A stretch of 64,000 nt of DNA from Desmonostoc geniculatum HA4340-LM1. Lineage in GTDB: Bacteria; Cyanobacteriota; Cyanobacteriia; Cyanobacteriales; Nostocaceae. Positions 52,312 through 59,908 of this stretch are shown in pieces; positions within the stretch are counted from its first letter, which is position 1, and each line of letters opens with the position of its first letter. Made by a program: the position numbers and the translations under genes. The notes below the pieces were generated by a model. The model saw nothing but the letters and a program-made list of their open reading frames with translations, searched no databases and was not told the DNA's origin. Location: contig JAHHHB010000017.1 in NCBI GenBank assembly GCA_019359545.1, forward strand, positions 25,844 to 89,843, given 5' to 3'.

Positions 52312-53124
52312 TCATTTCCACGCTGACAGGGGCGGAACTTTTACAAGTTCATGACTCACGGTGTCATGAATATAACTGTTGGTGGCGAGAATTCTACCTG
52401 ATTCGATTTTTAAGGGAGTGCCATCGTAGGCGGTAACTTTGCCCCCTGCTTCTTGTACCAAAACGATCCCAGCGGCAATATCCCAAGGCGAAAGTCCCCG
52501 TTCCCAGTAACCATCGACACGTCCACAGGCAACATACGCCAAATCCAGGGATGCGGAACCGCTGCGTCTAACTCCCTGAGTCAGATGGGTGAGGTGACAA
52601 AATTCTGCATAGTTGTTATCAGAGGTTTCACGGCGATCGTAAGCAAATCCAGTTACCAGCAAGCTCTTATTCAGTTCTGAGGTTGTGGAAACTGTGATGG
52701 GGCGACGGTTGCGTGTTGCTCCCAAACCAGCAGCAGCACGAAATAGCTCATTGTGAAATGGGTCATAAATGACACCAACTTGTGGAACGCCATTAATTAA
52801 CAGCCCAATAGAAACGGCAAAGAATGGGTATTGATGGGCGTAGTTAGTTGTGCCATCTAAAGGATCTATTGCCCAGAGATATTCATTTTCTCCATCGCCT
52901 AATTTTCCTGATTCTTCAGCGAGGATAGAATGTTGGGGAAAATGGCGACGCAAAATTTCCAAAATCAACTCTTCTGAGGCTTTATCAGCAACGGTGACTA
53001 AATCACCAGGGCGTCCTTTTTCAATAATTGCATCTTCTAACTTACCCAAATAGCCTTGCAGTATAGCGCCACCAGCCAATGCTGCTTCTGTAGCAATATC
53101 TAGAAAAATTTGTAGATTTGTCAT
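52312..53124 (-). CDS. Inositol monophosphatase family protein
   Basis: 270-residue Mg2+-dependent phosphatase. Metal-binding motifs are LAEESGKLG (about 68-76), WAIDPLDGTTNYAHQYPFFA (about 84-103) and SPWDIAAGIVLVQEAGGKV (about 212-230). Cyanobacterial relatives dephosphorylate inositol-1-phosphate, fructose-1,6-bisphosphate or histidinol phosphate; the sequence does not decide among them. Note that hisZ is two genes downstream on the same strand, but the STRR and the J-domain gene lie between. The start ATG at 53124 is at the edge of an STRR. Confidence 0.9.
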   Translation of the reverse strand: MTNLQIFLDIATEAALAGGAILQGYLGKLEDAIIEKGRPGDLVTVADKASEELILEILRRHFPQHSILAEESGKLGDGENEYLWAIDPLDGTTNYAHQYPFFAVSIGLLINGVPQVGVIYDPFHNELFRAAAGLGATRNRRPITVSTTSELNKSLLVTGFAYDRRETSDNNYAEFCHLTHLTQGVRRSGSASLDLAYVACGRVDGYWERGLSPWDIAAGIVLVQEAGGKVTAYDGTPLKIESGRILATNSYIHDTVSHELVKVPPLSAWK

Positions 53125-53220
53125 TTGTTATTTGTTATTTGTCATTTGTCATTTGTCCCCCTGCCTCCCCTGCCTCCCCTGCCTCCCCTGCTCCCTCATC
53201 TCCCTCATCTCCCCACTCCT
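53125..53220. repeat. STRR block
   Basis: catttgttatttgttatttg and ccctgcctcccctgcctccc units between the inositol monophosphatase gene and the nuclease lipoprotein gene. No gene. Confidence 0.8.
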
Positions 53221-53763
53221 TTAAAGATATTGACGGCGAAACTCAGCGGGAGTGAGGCGCATGGGTTTTTCTGGGTTCCAAATTCCTTGCCCCATGAGTC
53301 TAGCCCATTGTTGGGCACGTTCTAAACGTTGGTCATATTTGTGGTTAGGCGATCGCCCAACAAACAATGCATTCCCTTGTTTAACTAATTCTTCATTCAA
53401 CAAAACCTTATTTTTCCATACATAAGCTAAAGTTCGCCCAATTTTGTCTTTTGCTTCTAAATCAAACTCCAGCGTTACAGATTGTTCTGCACCACCAATT
53501 AGATTCTCTAACTGTTCTTTTGCTTGTTCACCCCAAGGCCGCTGTCGCAAATCTGGTGCATCAATTCCTACTAACCGCACCTGAGAAATCAAATTTGGCT
53601 GTTCGGCCATGCCTAACACTTCCAAACTTTGGCCACTAACTACCCGCGCTACCTTCACCTGCGCCTGATTGTTTGGCAGCTGATTTTTACCTTGGCAACT
53701 CACCAAAAGAAATACACAAACCAAAATAGCTATTTTTCTTGCCCAGATGCCAAGGCACGCCAT
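53221..53763 (-). CDS. Thermonuclease-like (SNase) lipoprotein
   Basis: 180 residues from ATG 53763. The open frame extends to 53826, but those 21 residues come from a repeat. A lipoprotein signal sequence (residues 1-25, IAILVCVFLLVSC with Cys lipobox LVSC) is followed by a staphylococcal nuclease domain: VVSGQSLEVLG, VRLVGIDAPDLRQRPWGEQA, LEFDLEAKDKIGRTLAYVW and LNEELVKQGNALFV. The catalytic Arg-Glu-Arg set is only partly clear: Arg in VRLVG and in KIGRTLAY are present, but the Glu is less obvious. It probably degrades extracellular nucleic acid, or is an SNase-fold protein with another role. Confidence 0.82.
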   Translation of the reverse strand: MACLGIWARKIAILVCVFLLVSCQGKNQLPNNQAQVKVARVVSGQSLEVLGMAEQPNLISQVRLVGIDAPDLRQRPWGEQAKEQLENLIGGAEQSVTLEFDLEAKDKIGRTLAYVWKNKVLLNEELVKQGNALFVGRSPNHKYDQRLERAQQWARLMGQGIWNPEKPMRLTPAEFRRQYL

Positions 53764-53815
53764 CAAAGTAGTTTTTTGCGCCTCTGCGCCTGGGCGCCTC
53801 TGCGTGAGATAACTT

Positions 53816-54184
53816 CTATTCCTCATCTAACGGTAAACCCGCTTTAACTCTCCCCCTACCAAAATACCGTCCAAACTGGAGTTCATAAACTTCATCTTCG
53901 TCTTGTGTTTCCACCTCCAGATCAGAACGGGGGTAACTCACACACAACAAGGCATAACCTTGCCGACGTAAATCTGGCGACAATCCGATCGCCTCTGGTT
54001 GATAAATTTCTCCCGACAACACTCTCACAGCACAAGTGGTACAAGCCCCATTACGGCAGGAAAACGGCAGTTCCACCCCTTGTTTTTCGGCAGTGTGCAG
54101 GATGTAGCGGTCTTCTGGCACTTCTAGGGTGTATGTTTTGCCAGTGGCGCGATCGCGAACTCGAATTGTATATCTAAGGGACAT
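53816..54184 (-). CDS. Plant-type [2Fe-2S] ferredoxin with C-terminal extension (FdC-like)
   Basis: 122-residue ferredoxin. The cluster binding site is CRNGACTTC (C-x4-C-x2-C) with the fourth Cys in YALLCVSYPRSDLEVETQDE. Beyond the usual end it carries about 20 extra residues (DEVYELQFGRYFGRGRVKAG...) that are characteristic of the cyanobacterial/plant FdC group, which have altered redox potential and specialised partners. Start ATG at 54184. The nuclease lipoprotein gene follows on the same strand after a gcgcctctgcgcc repeat. Confidence 0.9.
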   Translation of the reverse strand: MSLRYTIRVRDRATGKTYTLEVPEDRYILHTAEKQGVELPFSCRNGACTTCAVRVLSGEIYQPEAIGLSPDLRRQGYALLCVSYPRSDLEVETQDEDEVYELQFGRYFGRGRVKAGLPLDEE

Positions 54185-54288
54185 CTGGATTTGGGTTTTA
54201 AAACTTGAATTTTGAGATTAACCTAAAAATCTTTTTTTATCTTTGCATTTTTTGGACTTTCATAGTACTATTGATAATCGTGGCATCT

Positions 54289-54375
54289 GGAGAGATGGCC
54301 GAGTGGTTTAAGGCGCAGCACTGGAAATGCTGTAATGCGGAAACGTATTCTAGGGTTCAAATCCCTATCTCTCCG
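54289..54375 (+). tRNA. tRNA-Ser(GGA)
   Basis: Acceptor ggagaga pairs with tctctcc (54368-54374) plus discriminator g. The D arm starts tggccgagtgg. The anticodon stem cagca/tgctg encloses loop ctggaaa with anticodon GGA (UCC/UCU codons). A long variable arm typical of tRNA-Ser follows, and the T arm is agggttcaaatccct. No CCA is encoded. 87 bases. Confidence 0.96.
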
Positions 54376-54479
54376 TTAACCCTTATTCTACAAGGGTTCT
54401 AACTAATGAAGTGTTAAGTTTGCTTTGGACTAGATTAAAAACTCGGTCTAGTCAAGAGTAATTATTTTCCCAGTGGTTT

Positions 54480-54528
54480 ATGAAAATAAATAGGGGCAAA
54501 GGAATACTTTGCCCCTGTTTATTTTCAT
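54480..54528. terminator. Bidirectional hairpin terminator
   Basis: Near-perfect inverted repeat: atgaaaataaata / ggggcaaag and the inverse ctttgcccc / tgtttattttcat around a five-base loop. A/T tracts on both sides give poly-U in both directions, fitting its place between tRNA-Ser and the convergent small gene at 54543. A second hairpin (gactaga/tctagtc, 54428-54453) precedes it. Confidence 0.85.
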
Positions 54529-54542
54529 AAATCCTAACTTTA

Positions 54543-54815
54543 TTAAAAACCAACCAATGGCAGCTTGCCTTGTAGTGACTGAAACTGTACTTCAATACAC
54601 TTTGCACAATTGCAACCAAGTTGCTCGATAATCGGATTGGATTTTTGAATTAGTTTTGGCGCTGCTAAATCGGAAATTTGTTGTGTAGATGCTACTGTGA
54701 TTATTTGTGTAGCATCTATAGATTTCAGATTTGATGCGTGTGCGGGATTGGCTAGCAGTAACATGGATGCCAGAAGGGCGGGACAGGCAAGTAAGATTAG
54801 TTTGGCTATGTTCAT
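54543..54815 (-). CDS. Small exported protein with C-x-C-x2-C motif
   Basis: 90 residues from ATG 54815. A signal peptide (MNIAKLILLACPALLASMLL...NPAHA) is followed by ~65 residues that contain IIEQLGCNCAKCIEVQF near the C-terminus. The C-x-C-x2-C cluster could bind a metal. The gene is divergent from a Zn/Mn-type ABC permease whose start is 74 bases away, which could mean shared regulation, but I see no operator. I do not recognise the family. Confidence 0.6.
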   Translation of the reverse strand: MNIAKLILLACPALLASMLLLANPAHASNLKSIDATQIITVASTQQISDLAAPKLIQKSNPIIEQLGCNCAKCIEVQFQSLQGKLPLVGF

Positions 54816-54888
54816 AATTGACAAAAATGTGCCTTTGTTGATACAGCATAGCCAATAAATTGCAGACTTTCAACTTCAAATACTAAGT

Positions 54889-55758
54889 ATGGATTTCTTG
54901 AATAACTTTCAGATAGCAAGGCTTGCGATCGCCAATAGTAATGATTTGGTAAGCTTATTACAATACCCCTTTATGCAGCGGGCGATCGCAGAAGCTGTGT
55001 TGATGGGAATACTTGGCGGCATATTGGGTAGTTTTGTCACCTTGCGCCAGCTGTCTTTTTTCAGTCACGCCGTTGGTCATGCAGCATTAGTAGGTGTGGC
55101 GTTAGGTGTGCTGTTACAGGTGAATCCTAGTTGGATGCTGTTACCTTTTACCTTAGTTTTTGGTGTTATTGTCCTCTACTGTATCGACAAAACCGACTTA
55201 GCTAGCGATAGCGTACTTAGTATAGTGCTATCTGGAGCATTAGCGATCGGACTGATTCTCACTAGCTTAATTAAAGGATATCGTGGCAACTTGATGGCAG
55301 TGCTGTTTGGCGACATTCTGGCGCTTGATACCACAGATTTGATTTTGACCCTGCTGATACTTGTGGGAAGTTGCATATTTTTACTATCAACTCTACAACA
55401 GCAAATTTTATTGACACTTAACCCTGATGTGGCGCAAGTTCAAGGTGTTCCTGTGCAATTGTACCGCTATGCCTTTGTGGTCTTGCTTTCACTCGCCGTT
55501 GCTGTAGCGATTAAAGCTGTTGGCGTTTTACTGGTAAATGCCTTTTTGGTCATTCCCGCTTCTACCGCTAAACTCATGAGTCACCACTTTAGCCGTTTTC
55601 TAGTCATGTCGGTGATAGTCGGTTCCATTAGCAGCATTACTGGCATCCTTGTGTCAGGTCTTTTCAACCTGGCTTCTGGCCCGAGTATTGTTCTTGTCCA
55701 GTTTCTACTCTTTCTAGCTGTTTTCATCTGGTTTAGGTTGACCTTGAAAGCAGCATAA
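54889..55758 (+). CDS. Metal ABC transporter permease (ZnuB/MntB, ABC-3 family)
   Basis: 289-residue integral membrane protein, with about eight hydrophobic segments, of the ABC-3 family that imports Zn2+, Mn2+ or Fe2+ across the plasma membrane. It carries LMGILGGILGSFVTLRQLSF and SHAVGHAALVGVALGVLL, the core helix YAFVVLLSLAVAVAIKAVGV, and LLVNAFLVIPASTAKLMSHH with its His pair. Its ATPase and binding protein are not adjacent in this window. Start ATG at 54889. It ends 76 bases before tRNA-Phe. Confidence 0.9.
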   Translation: MDFLNNFQIARLAIANSNDLVSLLQYPFMQRAIAEAVLMGILGGILGSFVTLRQLSFFSHAVGHAALVGVALGVLLQVNPSWMLLPFTLVFGVIVLYCIDKTDLASDSVLSIVLSGALAIGLILTSLIKGYRGNLMAVLFGDILALDTTDLILTLLILVGSCIFLLSTLQQQILLTLNPDVAQVQGVPVQLYRYAFVVLLSLAVAVAIKAVGVLLVNAFLVIPASTAKLMSHHFSRFLVMSVIVGSISSITGILVSGLFNLASGPSIVLVQFLLFLAVFIWFRLTLKAA

Positions 55759-55834
55759 ATATTTTTCTACAACCTATTGCAAATTCGTTTTATCTTTGCT
55801 ATATTTATTAATCGTGGCTCAAATAAAAGCCCTA

Positions 55835-55907
<73 letters not shown>

Positions 55908-56342
55908 TTCATTACAGAGAAATCTGACACAAAAAACTCTGACTCATTGACACAAAAACTGACACAGGACAGATTTAGTTTGAAGTGGTAACGACACAAG
56001 TACACTTGTAAGGTTCTACTATCAACGTGGTTAGACATAAATACTTATGAGTAATAGGATTTTTCTGTGTCAGTGTGTCAATTCCGATAGTTATAAGTAA
56101 AGCTCAAGCGATCGCAGAAAACACTACAACTTTTACTTATAAATAGTATTAATACTCACTTACTATCTATAGATATAGGTATATATAACTATATATAACT
56201 ACATATATAGTATTAAATATATTAATATAGGAGGTTACATTGACACTTGTATAGGTTGTGTGTTATTAATCCCCCCCCTACATGAAATACATACTCATAA
56301 AAAAATACTCCTACTACAAAGTAAGAGTATTTATTTTGTCTA
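55908..56342. repeat. Repeat-rich boundary region with TGACAC/GTGTCA motifs
   Basis: About 430 bases without a gene. The motif TGACACA occurs near 55927, 55949 and 55960, with inverse copies in tgtgtcagtgtgtcaat (about 56072) and a further direct copy in ttgacacttg near 56239. The middle is an extreme AT tract (tatatataactatatataac). Such clustered short motifs next to a tRNA could be integrase arm sites or iterons; no proof. Confidence 0.5.
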
Positions 56343-56555
56343 TCAATCTGTAATTTCAGTTTTTATGTGGTAAGAATCAACCAAAGCTTTTACTTTATGA
56401 CTACTTGCTAAACTCAACATCCGACACCTGAACTGTGCTCGATTTGATTCCCCGACTTGAAAATTAGAACCTTTTTTCTTTTCAATTAGCGCAAATTGCC
56501 AATCGCCGATGTGAGTGAAATATTTGTACACTTTTACCCCTTCACTAGTCTTCAT
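56343..56555 (-). CDS. Small protein of unknown function in accessory region
   Basis: 70 residues, MKTSEGVKVYKYFTHIGDWQ... basic and with a C-terminal half predicted helical (SLASSHKVKALVDSYH). It overlaps the end of the preceding leftward gene by 11 bases, so it is the last member of the leftward operon. No family recognised. Confidence 0.5.
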   Translation of the reverse strand: MKTSEGVKVYKYFTHIGDWQFALIEKKKGSNFQVGESNRAQFRCRMLSLASSHKVKALVDSYHIKTEITD

Positions 56556-56988
56556 AGGTTTTCTCTATTTCTGTTAGCTGCCTGTATTCGCCAATACCAC
56601 CCACTCTGCTTTTGCAGAAGCGTACAAAATCCTCTATTGACTTGTACCATTCCCAAGGTAAAGGTCTGTTGAGTTTTTCAGTGCATATTCTCACCCTGTC
56701 AGGTTTGATTATCAAAGGTGTATACAACTGGCTAAATTGTTCATTGTGACTGTTGGTAGAGTACCAATGCTGACAAACTACCCAATCGCCAAGAAACCTG
56801 TCAACTACGATATACTGTCCTTTCCATTTACCCCAATAGTTTAAGATCTCAACCACCGCGTACAACCCAACCTCAACTACCCGCTTTCCTTCCCCAACCT
56901 CTGTTAACGTCTTGTTTGGCGTCTTTCTCGTATTGTTTCCATTGCTCGTACTCTTTGCCGTTGTCCTTTTCTTCTTTGAGTCTGTCAT
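56545..56988 (-). CDS. Protein of unknown function in accessory region
   Basis: 147 residues. A basic disordered start (KKKRTTAKSTSNGNNTRK) is followed by a folded Trp/Tyr-rich region (ILNYWGKWKGQYIVVDRFLG, WVVCQHWYS) and a helical end (WEWYKSIEDFVRFCKSRVG). ATG 56988 is preferred over the adjacent GTG at 56991. The Trp-rich segment suggests a protein- or nucleic-acid-binding fold, but no family is recognised. Coupled to the next gene by overlap. Confidence 0.55.
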   Translation of the reverse strand: MTDSKKKRTTAKSTSNGNNTRKTPNKTLTEVGEGKRVVEVGLYAVVEILNYWGKWKGQYIVVDRFLGDWVVCQHWYSTNSHNEQFSQLYTPLIIKPDRVRICTEKLNRPLPWEWYKSIEDFVRFCKSRVGGIGEYRQLTEIEKTYED

Positions 56989-57028
56989 CACTTAACCTTT
57001 CCTTATCTTCCTTGCTGTAGTTACTCAT

Positions 57029-57217
57029 CTATATTCCCTTGAATGTCATGCTGTCGAGTTTTAACGTGTACAGATTGGCTCTAGTGACAGCCTGAAAGCT
57101 TTTCTGGCAACCCTTGCAATACCACCTATCAACTCTTTCACCTGATTTCTTGGTGTTGTACCCATTCCGGTAAGTGTTGGTTTGTCTACACCTGGGGCAT
57201 TGTTTGCTATCTTCCAT
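57029..57217 (-). CDS. Zinc-ribbon protein (transposase-type or phage-type Zn finger)
   Basis: 62 residues from ATG 57217 (GAGGT nine bases upstream). The zinc ribbon CPRCRQTNTYRNGYNTKKSG then RWYCKGCQKSFQ has the C-x2-C...C-x2-C spacing of the InsA/IS1-like N-terminal domain and of small phage DNA-binding proteins. No catalytic part follows, so it is probably a stand-alone nucleic-acid binder. Its start overlaps the end of the upstream gene by 11 bases. Confidence 0.6.
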   Translation of the reverse strand: MEDSKQCPRCRQTNTYRNGYNTKKSGERVDRWYCKGCQKSFQAVTRANLYTLKLDSMTFKGI

Positions 57218-57506
57218 TGCGATATACCTCATCTATGCGTAGGTTGTACTCGTTGGCGATTCTTCGCGTAGTGTGGATAAGTTTGTAAGCATTCTGTATA
57301 TCCATCTGGTGTACTTGCCGTAAATACACTTCAAGCCTTAGAAGTTGCTCATGTGACGCTACTTGAGGATCTACGTCTTCCCAGAATTTCACGATGTAGT
57401 AAGGTAGTTCGTAATGTTCTGTGTGTTGCAATATTTCGGCTTCCAAGGCTAACGTTCTCCGCTTCTTGAGAGAGTCAACAAGTAGGTGGATTGTTTCGTT
57501 TTTCAT
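57207..57506 (-). CDS. Helical protein of unknown function, next to repeat array 1
   Basis: 99 residues, almost all helical: MKNETIHLLVDSLKKRRTLA, LEAEILQHTEHYELPYYIV, HEQLLRLEVYLRQVHQMDIQ, IHTTRRIANEYNLRIDEVY. The ATG at 57506 is five bases from repeat array 1, whose terminal motif (GGGTATAGGTC on this strand) falls in the ribosome-binding region. No family recognised. Confidence 0.55.
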   Translation of the reverse strand: MKNETIHLLVDSLKKRRTLALEAEILQHTEHYELPYYIVKFWEDVDPQVASHEQLLRLEVYLRQVHQMDIQNAYKLIHTTRRIANEYNLRIDEVYRNGR

Positions 57507-57510
57507 GATA

Positions 57511-57620
57511 GACCTATACCCTGCTGGAAAGTGTTAGTCAAAAGTAGCATTAAAAGTGTTACTAAAAGTGTTACTAAAAGTGCTACTTCGGAGTAACACT
57601 TCTAGGAAGGGTACTACCCC
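57511..57620. repeat. AGTGTTACT repeat array 1 with inverted ends
   Basis: Left end gacctataccctgctgg + aaagtgttagtc; then agtagcatt, aaaagtgttact (twice), aaaagtgctact; then the inverted end gagtaacacttctagg + aagggtactacccc. The inner aagtgctact/agtaacactt pair forms a hairpin with a ttcgg loop. The right end contains the stop codon of 57614-58693; the left end abuts the start of 57207-57506. Same family as 58895-58975 and 63298-63403. Confidence 0.8.
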
Positions 57621-58693
57621 TTCAGGAAATCTGCCAACATCTCAAAGTCTTCTTGGGTTTCGTAATCATCAGAAGCTCTTAGGGTACAAAGTTCTGTATC
57701 CCAATAGAAGTCCATTTTCTCAAGCACTATCGTTGCGTATTGCTCACTGTATAAGCCTTCCATCATCTCGTGATATTCACAGCATTCATCAGCGAGTATG
57801 TAGCGTGGGTGAAACTCTACAGCCTCCAAGATCTCCCCCACTACATATATATAGTTATCGATCAGACTATCCGCGTCGGTTACCCATTCATGCCACAACT
57901 GTCTAGGCATCAACAGGATATTGTCACAAACACAGTCTTGAGCAAGTCTATATTGTTGGTGTAAGCCGAATATCTGTTGCTGGCTGAGGTCTTCAGTCCT
58001 GAATGTAGCCATCTTAAGACTTGCAGATTTGACTATCTCGAACACTACCCGTAGTCGTAGGGCAAGACAGAAGTTGCTGATTATGTAGTTGCAAGGCATC
58101 TCGCTAGGTAACCTCACTTCCGCGTATAGTGATTTTCCCCAGCCAGTGCAAATCGGACAGTACTTATCGATAAACCATCCATCCTCTTGCTTGTAGCCAC
58201 AGTCAGGCGTCCAACCAAAATGGAGTATTTTGCTGCCATTGAATTCACACTCTGGTAAATACCGGTCTATTGCATCATTCTCATCCTCTAGTTGCTCCTC
58301 ATTCTGAATGCAATAGCATTCATCTGCTAGGTCAGTGTCACATTGCACTAGTTTGAGTTTTGGCGTGGGTTCTACTACGCTCCAGCCATATGCGGGTATG
58401 TCTCCATTAGGGAATCTGGTATCACTTATTTCTACGCCACTAGCTTTATTTGGTGTTGTATCTCCAGTGCCAGCTTTATCTCTGGGCGCAGGACACCACT
58501 TAATTACAGCCTCCCAGAACGCATTGCTATTGCCACGTGCCTCGAAGTCACGACTACATTCTAGATTAAAGCTGTTATCACTTTTTATCTTGTCCCTAAT
58601 GCCACTTACTGTATAAGCTTTTTTAGCATCATCGTAGGTGCAATTGATATAAGATGCGAACTGTTGCCAAGCTTGTCCTTTTAATGATGTCAT
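57614..58693 (-). CDS. Large Cys-rich protein of unknown function in accessory region
   Basis: 359 residues; ATG 58693 with AAGGG upstream. The N-terminal ~120 residues include ARGNSNAFWEAVIKWCPAPR and a Thr/Pro-rich stretch. The middle holds many Cys (QCDTDLADECYCIQNEEQ, YLPECEF, GWTPDCGYK, DKYCPICTGWGK), the last resembling a zinc-binding knuckle. The C-terminal third is acidic and helical (HPRYILADECCEYHEMMEGL). No family recognised. It is the largest gene of the leftward block; its stop lies within repeat array 1. Confidence 0.6.
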   Translation of the reverse strand: MTSLKGQAWQQFASYINCTYDDAKKAYTVSGIRDKIKSDNSFNLECSRDFEARGNSNAFWEAVIKWCPAPRDKAGTGDTTPNKASGVEISDTRFPNGDIPAYGWSVVEPTPKLKLVQCDTDLADECYCIQNEEQLEDENDAIDRYLPECEFNGSKILHFGWTPDCGYKQEDGWFIDKYCPICTGWGKSLYAEVRLPSEMPCNYIISNFCLALRLRVVFEIVKSASLKMATFRTEDLSQQQIFGLHQQYRLAQDCVCDNILLMPRQLWHEWVTDADSLIDNYIYVVGEILEAVEFHPRYILADECCEYHEMMEGLYSEQYATIVLEKMDFYWDTELCTLRASDDYETQEDFEMLADFLKG

Positions 58694-58811
58694 TGTTTTT
58701 CCCTTGGGTGTTACCCTTTTGTTGATGTACTAACACTAGCAAGTGTTATTCAGTTTTGTCATCTGATAGCACTAACAAAGTGTCACAGTGCTACTGTACC
58801 AAGTTGTGCTT

Positions 58812-58866
58812 ACAGCAAAATACGCTCTGGATAAGGGTTCCAGAGTTTATGAGTATATTTGCTGTG
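58812..58866 (-). promoter_or_regulatory. Long stem-loop leader element upstream of 57614-58693
   Basis: acagcaaaata on one side and tatatttgctgt on the other form an imperfect outer stem around the inner hairpin ctctgg/ccagag (58825-58845). It lies about 120 bases ahead of the large Cys-rich gene and after repeat array 2, so a transcript through it could fold into a two-tier structure. A leader regulator or processing site is a guess. Confidence 0.4.
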
Positions 58867-58894
58867 GTGAAAATCTTGCTCTTTTTTGGGGTAG

Positions 58895-58975
58895 GGGGTA
58901 TGCCCTCCTGGAAAGTGTTACTCGTAAGTAACACAAAAAGTGCTATCTAGAGTGTTACTAAAAGTGTTACTTCTT
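58895..58975. repeat. AGTGTTACT repeat array 2
   Basis: Left end ggggtatgccctcctgg + aaagtgttactc, then the inverse taagtaacac (a near-perfect hairpin with the unit before it), aaaagtgctatc, agagtgttact, aaaagtgttactt. Unlike arrays 1 and 3 a second terminal motif is not obvious on the right. The right side contains the stop codon of the gene ending at 58967. Confidence 0.75.
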
Positions 58976-59389
58976 GGTGCCAGTCTGGACAGACCTGAAG
59001 GGGTTATTCTCTCTTTGCAACACTTCTTTGCAGTGAATATACATTTCGCCAAGTTCAGGGTATGCCTTCAGAAACGCTACAGCCTCGTTTATCTGTTGTT
59101 GTTTCACGTCTTGTAACTTTGCCCTCAGGTTGCTTATTGTCTGTTCGTGAGCCTTTATCTGTTGATTGATGTCATTTACCTCGGTATCGAGTTCTTGTAG
59201 GCGTTGTTGTCGTTGTGTCCCAATTTGGCGTGGTTGAGGTAGGGATGGGATCGCACTTTCTTCGTACCCCACTGCTTTTTGGACGAATACTCTCAGTCCT
59301 AGAGCGGTAAATGCCGTCACCATTTGCTTGGCTTCATCTGTGCAATACCTTCCAGCGTGCATAGCATAATAACTAATGATGCAAGACAC
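58967..59389 (-). CDS. C-terminal part of the antirepressor-like protein, separate frame
   Basis: Frame continuing the Bro-N gene after a frameshift. As an isolated open frame it starts at 59389, but the same frame is open further upstream to about 59440 and reads KTKGIPDTAVSCIISYYAMH then AGRYCTDEAKQMVTAFTALG..., which looks like the missing continuation of the Bro-N protein. A coiled coil (LQELDTEVNDINQQIKAHEQ...) and a helical end follow. Either a sequencing error, a real mutation or programmed frameshifting separates the two. The ending AFLKAYPELGEMYIHCKEVL is of unknown function. Confidence 0.6.
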   Translation of the reverse strand: MSCIISYYAMHAGRYCTDEAKQMVTAFTALGLRVFVQKAVGYEESAIPSLPQPRQIGTQRQQRLQELDTEVNDINQQIKAHEQTISNLRAKLQDVKQQQINEAVAFLKAYPELGEMYIHCKEVLQRENNPFRSVQTGTKK

Positions 59390-59856
59390 TGCCGTATCGG
59401 GGATGCCTTTGGTTTTCCACTGCCTCTGGTTATCACCATTGAAGCCTCAATAGACTGTTTCAAGTATCTTGCAATGATGGCAAAGACAGAACTAGGTGAC
59501 ACGGCAAGGATGTACTTCCTTGATTGTGGGGCGATCGCATACCTGCCAGTCTTGCGGATAGCTGGGATGACTTCTGAAGTAAGCCACTTTTTAAAGCGCT
59601 TGGCTTGAGGTTTGCGGCTGGTAAGTACTAAAGAGTAAAGTCCAGATTCGTTAATGACCGTCATTTGCCTATTTTGACCTGATGTCGGTACTAACGACAT
59701 CAGCTTCTCATCTTCATCTAACTTAGATATTGCATCTCTGTTATTGACTATTCCCAAGATTTTACAAACATCATCTGCTATAAACCAAGGTGAAGCAGAA
59801 TTACCTACACACCGTACCTCATGTGACTCGAAATTGAAGACTGATAGATTTATCAT
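59317..59856 (-). CDS. Bro-N domain antirepressor-like protein (frame breaks near C-terminus)
   Basis: 179-residue frame. Residues 1-100 form a Bro-N/KilA-type phage antirepressor domain: FESHEVRCVGNSASPWFIADDVCKILGI (start of the domain, residues 8-35), LDEDEKLMSLVPTSGQNRQM, VINESGLYSLVLTSRKPQAK and RFKKWLTSEVIPAIRKTGRY. After about residue 140 the frame gives unconserved-looking text (IRQCLASLVIMLCTLEGIAQ) while the other frame gives plausible protein, so a frameshift lies at about 59420-59440. These proteins lift phage repression; here an XRE repressor gene lies just upstream on the same strand. Confidence 0.75.
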   Translation of the reverse strand: MINLSVFNFESHEVRCVGNSASPWFIADDVCKILGIVNNRDAISKLDEDEKLMSLVPTSGQNRQMTVINESGLYSLVLTSRKPQAKRFKKWLTSEVIPAIRKTGRYAIAPQSRKYILAVSPSSVFAIIARYLKQSIEASMVITRGSGKPKASPIRQCLASLVIMLCTLEGIAQMKPSKW

Positions 59857-59908
59857 GCTTTTTTGTGGGCATTTTTCTGACTTACCCAGGTCAAGAGAAA
59901 AATTGTAA

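Noticed and set aside
57511..57620. Direct-repeat array as CRISPR
   Set aside because: Units are about 11 bases, adjacent, and occur in both orientations without unique spacers of regular length; no cas genes are present.
58335..58616. Plus-strand frames opposite the large Cys-rich gene (also 57556-57906, 57770-57964)
   Set aside because: They are antisense to a long frame with a good ribosome-binding site and show no features of their own.
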